Assembly: GCA_963724625.1 (NCBI GenBank)
Contig: CAVRVO010000020.1
Location: 1-8,685, forward strand
Length of the DNA stretch: 8,685 nucleotides
DNA from: DATBVX01 sp963724625
GTDB taxonomy: Bacteria > Pseudomonadota > Gammaproteobacteria > Steroidobacterales > Steroidobacteraceae
Reading direction: 5' to 3'
Shown here: positions 5,712 through 8,685 of the stretch, piece by piece
Layout of the letters: each line of letters begins with the position of its first letter
Numbering within the stretch: the stretch's first letter is position 1
The notes under the pieces: model-generated
The model's database searches: none
Told to the model about the DNA's origin: nothing
Seen by the model: only the letters and a program-made list of their open reading frames with translations
Position numbers and translations under genes: made by a program

Positions 5712-7178
5712 CTACGGCCCGATCGGGACAATCTTGGCCGTGTACATGAACTCGATGTTGGAGCCGCGCATCTCATGATCACCGCTGAAGTTCTTGCCCG
5801 GGACGACCGCGTAGTTTGCATGCGCGACCGCAGCGAGGAAGAGCCTGATGTTCAGCAGCGCCAACCGGTACTGAGCGCGATCGTGGAACGCGATCGCAAC
5901 GTCGACCAGACCCTTCAGTATCGCGAACTGAAGCTTGGGCAGGGCCGTCTTTGAAGCGACCACCGAACTTTGCAGTACCTTCAGCTTGTATCGCGTCAGT
6001 TCGGCCATGCTCTGGCGGGTCAACTGTGCGTTGCCGTCGGCAGCGGCGCCCGGAAAAATTCGCAGGCCGACGAAGTGAAACGAACCGCTGAGAACTTTGC
6101 CGCGTGAGCTGCCGCACCCATCGGTCACTTCGGTCACCGCGCCCTGGAAGCGGCCCGTGCCGAGCACGCTTTCCGGCATGTCAGCACGATCGGCGGACTG
6201 CCATCCCACCACGTCCCGATGCGACACATCAGGATCGATTGTGGAACTGCATGCATACAAATTCCCGGGCAGCACATCTTCAGTCAGGTTTTCAACGTCG
6301 ATCACGCCCTGCTGGATCTGTACACCCTGGGTCTCGGTTTCGATGACGAAGAAGTCAGGATGACCGCACAGGTACGGCGGCAAAATCGCCGCACCGTCGA
6401 ACAGCACCAGTGGCTCAACGCCACAGCGACTCGGATCGTCGTGAATCAGAAATGTGCGCGCCGTCAGAGTGGCGTCTGCCGCGACCACCGCGTTCGGCGG
6501 GAACGTCTGAACCTGGGCGCCCGTCGGGTTGCACCCGGGCCCATCGGCCGTACAGTTAGTCGCAGGCACGGTGACCTTGTCGCCGTACTCGATGATGTAG
6601 CCCCACACATTGCCCAGAGCACCTTCGTCATTCCATCCGAATGCGCCGCCCAGGCCGATTGCCAGGAAATCTTCGGAGGCAAGATTGTCCGCGTTGGGAG
6701 TGCGGATGAGATTGTTGGGTTCGCCGTTTAGCCAGTGCGTGTATGGTGAGGCCGAATTCAGCGCGGCAATGGCCTCGCCATTGAGCCAGACCCAGCCGCA
6801 ACCGGGTTCGGGAGGGGGGGTAACCGTGGTGCACGGCTCCTGGAAGCCGCCAACCCAGAGCTCGGTACCGGTGATTGGCGCGTGTGGCGCAGTCAAAGTG
6901 GCCTGACGCAAGTCGCGTAGGAATTCATCTTCTGCCAGCGAGCCAATCGTCGCGAGATGACCTTTGACCTTTATTCCGCCACCGAGATCGAGCTCGTGCT
7001 GTTCTGCCGCAATCTTTGCGGCTTGCCACGTGATCTTGTTGGCGATAACGACCTGGTAGTAGCGCTCGTCAAACTGCGCCGGCTGCGGTGGAGGTGGGTC
7101 CGTCGCCCACGTTTTCATTGCTGCCAATGCGAGCGCAGCGGCCGCAAGTGAATGGAATCCTCTTTTTCTCGTGAACAT
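5712..7178 (-). CDS. Secreted protein with a C-type-lectin-like domain
   Basis: 488 residues. A signal peptide (about 1-25: basic MFTRKR, hydrophobic ALALAA, likely cut after TWA) leads to a C-type-lectin-like domain (about 37-198). Its hallmarks are ITWQAAKIAAEQ (49-60, first helix), GHLATIGSLAEDEFLRDL (73-90), LWVGGFQ (107-113), GCGWVWLNGE (126-135), a WLNGEPNN segment with EPN (153-155), and FGWNDEGALGNVWGYIIEYG (180-199) with WND (182-184). EPN and WND are the calcium- and sugar-contacting motifs of mannose-type C-type lectins, so carbohydrate binding is plausible. The rest (200-488) is unrecognised: a cysteine-containing beta-rich stretch, then a helical part (about 385-455) and a beta-like end. 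I see no C-terminal anchor motif. The start at 7178 has GGGGGA upstream and the signal peptide directly after; a longer upstream start would bury that signal. A hairpin follows the gene. Confidence 0.85.
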   Translation of the reverse strand: MFTRKRGFHSLAAAALALAAMKTWATDPPPPQPAQFDERYYQVVIANKITWQAAKIAAEQHELDLGGGIKVKGHLATIGSLAEDEFLRDLRQATLTAPHAPITGTELWVGGFQEPCTTVTPPPEPGCGWVWLNGEAIAALNSASPYTHWLNGEPNNLIRTPNADNLASEDFLAIGLGGAFGWNDEGALGNVWGYIIEYGDKVTVPATNCTADGPGCNPTGAQVQTFPPNAVVAADATLTARTFLIHDDPSRCGVEPLVLFDGAAILPPYLCGHPDFFVIETETQGVQIQQGVIDVENLTEDVLPGNLYACSSTIDPDVSHRDVVGWQSADRADMPESVLGTGRFQGAVTEVTDGCGSSRGKVLSGSFHFVGLRIFPGAAADGNAQLTRQSMAELTRYKLKVLQSSVVASKTALPKLQFAILKGLVDVAIAFHDRAQYRLALLNIRLFLAAVAHANYAVVPGKNFSGDHEMRGSNIEFMYTAKIVPIGP

Positions 7179-7203
7179 TGCCCGATCCCCCAGTGATTCA
7201 GTA

Positions 7204-7209
7204 GTTATG
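7204..7209 (-). promoter_or_regulatory. Candidate -10 element of the lectin-like gene
   Basis: CATAAC on the minus strand matches TATAAT at four of six positions. It would start transcription near 7197, leaving a leader of about 20 bases containing GGGGGA (7185-7190), seven bases before the ATG at 7178. The -35 region at normal spacing (CTACCA) is poor, so an activator or another sigma factor would be needed if this is real. Confidence 0.25.
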
Positions 7210-7281
7210 AGAGTAACCGGGCGGGTTGGTAGGACCACCCTGTCTCTTCCCAGCAAGCCTGTTGCAGTGCGTGCTTGAGCT

Positions 7282-7330
7282 CGATCGAATCATCGCGTGT
7301 GTATCTTGTTGAAAACGACGCATTCGATCG
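7282..7330. repeat. Widely spaced 9-bp perfect inverted repeat in the lectin-like gene's upstream region
   Basis: CGATCGAAT (7282-7290) and ATTCGATCG (7322-7330) are exact reverse complements 31 bases apart, with centres 40 bases apart, close to four helical turns. They lie in the 206-base gap between the TPR gene's stop and the lectin-like gene's start, about 105-150 bases before that start. The arrangement suits two operator half-sites or two sites joined by looping. The left copy also contains the self-complementary TCGATCGA (7281-7288). Chance occurrence is possible. Confidence 0.4.
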
Positions 7331-7384
7331 TGGGCTAGGATGCCTACAAGCCACCACCAAGGCAATACGTTCCTGAGCGCGCGG

Positions 7385-8685
7385 CTAGTTCAATTTGAAG
7401 CTCGCAGCTTGCGCGTGATACTTCGCCGCCTTATCCGGTTGCCCCATCCCCTGATACAGCTGTGCAAGCCAGCGATCGGAGCTCTTCACATAATAGGGCA
7501 GCACGCCTTCGGTCCCGTGCAAAACGCCATTGCTTTTCAGAAGCAGCCCCTCGGCCTGTGGATACTCCTTCATCCCCGCGAGCGCTGCGCCCTCGGCCGT
7601 CGCGGCACTCGCAACGCGCCAGTGATCTGAACCCAGCGACTTGATGAACACGGCTTGCGCCGTAGTGGCGAGTGCCCGCGCCTCATCGAAACGATGCGAC
7701 TCGATCAGTGCGCCCGCAAGAAGCGTCATGGTGCTGGCGACATCCGGGTGCTCCGGCCCGAGGGCTTTCTTCCGCAACTCCAATGCCTGGCGCAACAACG
7801 GTTCAGCCCCAACGATGTCGCCGGCCTCCATCATCCACATCCCGATATTGTTCATCGCTCGTGCGACGGAGGGATGTTCCGCGCCCAGCGCATGCTTGTT
7901 GATCTCCAGGGACTCCTTCGACAGCGCGATGGCGGCTTTCACGTCGCCCTTGTCATGCATGACGAAGGCGAGGTTGTTAAGTGTCGTCGCCACGTCCGGA
8001 TGAGTGGCGCCCAGCAGTTTTCGCTGCATCTCCAGGGCTTTGTTGTAGAGGGACTGCGCCTCGTTGTAGCGGCGCTGCTCGTAGAGTGCACCGGCAACAT
8101 TGTTCAGCCCCATTGCGATCTCTGGATGCTCGCTCCCCAGCAAGCGTTGCTTCATGGCGAGCGCTTCGCGAAACAGTTGTTCCGCTTCCTTGGTCTGGCC
8201 GGTCTCATCGATCACGAACCCGAGATTGTTCAGCGCTTCGGCGAGCTGGGGATGAGGGCCGTTGTACAGTTCCCGGCGCATGGCCACGGCTTTGCGTAGC
8301 AGCGCCGCCGCATCCTCGTACTGCCCCTGGTCGTAAAGATTGAGCGCCAGGCCCTCCATGCTTTGCGCGACTTCGGGGCTGCGCGCGCCGACAACCTTCG
8401 TGCGCAATGCGAGCGCCTCGCGAAACAGCGGCTCTGCGGCGGCAAAATCACCCGTGCGGCCGAGCAGATCGGCGAGTTCATAGACGCTCTTGGCGGTGTC
8501 GACATTCTCATTGCCGAGCATCTCGCGGCGTAACGCCAGCGCCTGCCGGCACATCTGCTGCGCCTGATCGTACTCGGCCTTCAGTTTGAGCACTTCGCAG
8601 AGCCGATCCTGTGACCGCGCGACCTCCAGATGCTTGTCGCCATACAGAGCGCGGCGCTTTTCGAGGCCACTGCGCAGCAATGGGA
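7385..8685 (-). CDS. Kinesin-light-chain-type TPR protein, C-terminal part (5' end outside window)
   Basis: The frame is open to the window edge, and no start codon here is convincing: the TTG at 8678-8680 lies within a repeat, preceded by an in-frame Pro codon. Visible are 431 residues of TPR units of the kinesin light chain/TPR_12 type, with consensus LGxxHPxVAxxxNNLAxxLxxxGxxxEAExLxxxALxxR. Clear copies include LGSEHPEIAMGLNNVAGALY, LGATHPDVATTLNNLAFVMH and LGPEHPDVASTMTLLAGAL. The last unit is degenerate and a short tail, HAQAASFKLN, ends the protein. Such arrays are protein-binding superhelices. In Xanthomonadales-type genomes this class often follows a Ser/Thr protein kinase domain or a signalling module, so the missing N-terminus may be one; that is inference. 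No hydrophobic segment is visible. It lies 206 bases upstream of the lectin-like gene on the same strand and probably has a separate transcript. Confidence 0.88.
   Translation of the reverse strand, partial: PLLRSGLEKRRALYGDKHLEVARSQDRLCEVLKLKAEYDQAQQMCRQALALRREMLGNENVDTAKSVYELADLLGRTGDFAAAEPLFREALALRTKVVGARSPEVAQSMEGLALNLYDQGQYEDAAALLRKAVAMRRELYNGPHPQLAEALNNLGFVIDETGQTKEAEQLFREALAMKQRLLGSEHPEIAMGLNNVAGALYEQRRYNEAQSLYNKALEMQRKLLGATHPDVATTLNNLAFVMHDKGDVKAAIALSKESLEINKHALGAEHPSVARAMNNIGMWMMEAGDIVGAEPLLRQALELRKKALGPEHPDVASTMTLLAGALIESHRFDEARALATTAQAVFIKSLGSDHWRVASAATAEGAALAGMKEYPQAEGLLLKSNGVLHGTEGVLPYYVKSSDRWLAQLYQGMGQPDKAAKYHAQAASFKLN
7421..8680 (-). repeat. Ten in-register 42-residue (126-base) TPR units
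   Basis: The translated frame divides into exactly ten consecutive 42-residue units with no insertion or deletion, leaving an 11-residue tail. Central units (roughly the fourth to the eighth) are most alike and carry the HP-x-(V/I/L)-A and NN motifs; the first, second, ninth and tenth are more divergent. At the DNA level the units have drifted, so this is an old protein repeat and not a recent tandem duplication. Confidence 0.8.

Noticed and set aside
7655..8299. Plus-strand open frame of 214 residues opposite the TPR array
   Set aside because: It mirrors the 126-base TPR periodicity and has no independent coding signature.
1..8685. Defence system, phage, CRISPR array or integrative element
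   Set aside because: No nuclease, transposase, integrase, phage structural gene or regularly spaced short repeat was seen; the DNA repeats are isolated hairpins and the TPR periodicity is coding.

Overview
This is a GC-rich window with short intergenic gaps. It holds eight protein-coding genes: seven on the minus strand and one on the plus strand. The gene content suggests a gammaproteobacterium of the Xanthomonadales/Steroidobacterales/Nevskiales type: a winged-helix/TolB-like/TPR regulator, a kinesin-light-chain-type TPR protein, a parvulin-HupE pair, and YCII and VOC small enzymes. This placement is inferred from gene families only. I found no rRNA, tRNA, CRISPR array, transposase, integrase or phage gene.

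Layout, left to right. (1) 65-1920, minus: a membrane-anchored parvulin-type peptidylprolyl isomerase gene overlaps a HupE/UreJ-family membrane protein gene by four bases (ATGA), a translationally coupled pair. Two inverted repeats lie upstream of it (1936-1970 and 1996-2024). (2) 2036-2260, minus: a 4-oxalocrotonate tautomerase-like small enzyme, divergent from (3) 2412-3995, plus: a soluble transcriptional regulator with an N-terminal OmpR/CadC-type winged helix, a TolB-like middle domain and C-terminal TPR-like helices. Its promoter geometry suggests a leaderless message. (4) 4025-5588, minus: a YCII-like protein, a VOC/glyoxalase-like protein and a membrane-anchored cysteine-containing protein of unknown function. 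(5) 5712-7178, minus: a secreted protein with a C-type-lectin-like domain carrying EPN and WND motifs and a C-terminal region I do not recognise. A 15-bp perfect hairpin follows it. (6) 7385 to the window edge, minus: the C-terminal part of a protein built from ten exact 42-residue TPR units. Its N-terminus lies outside the window.

Functional links are modest. The PPIase and HupE proteins probably act together at the envelope. The tautomerase is the natural candidate target of the divergent regulator. The YCII and VOC genes may serve small-molecule detoxification, but no pathway is evident. I do not see a convincing new multi-gene system. The most unusual items are the lectin-like exoprotein with a widely spaced inverted repeat upstream, the nested inverted repeat before the PPIase gene, and the uncharacterised six-cysteine membrane protein.
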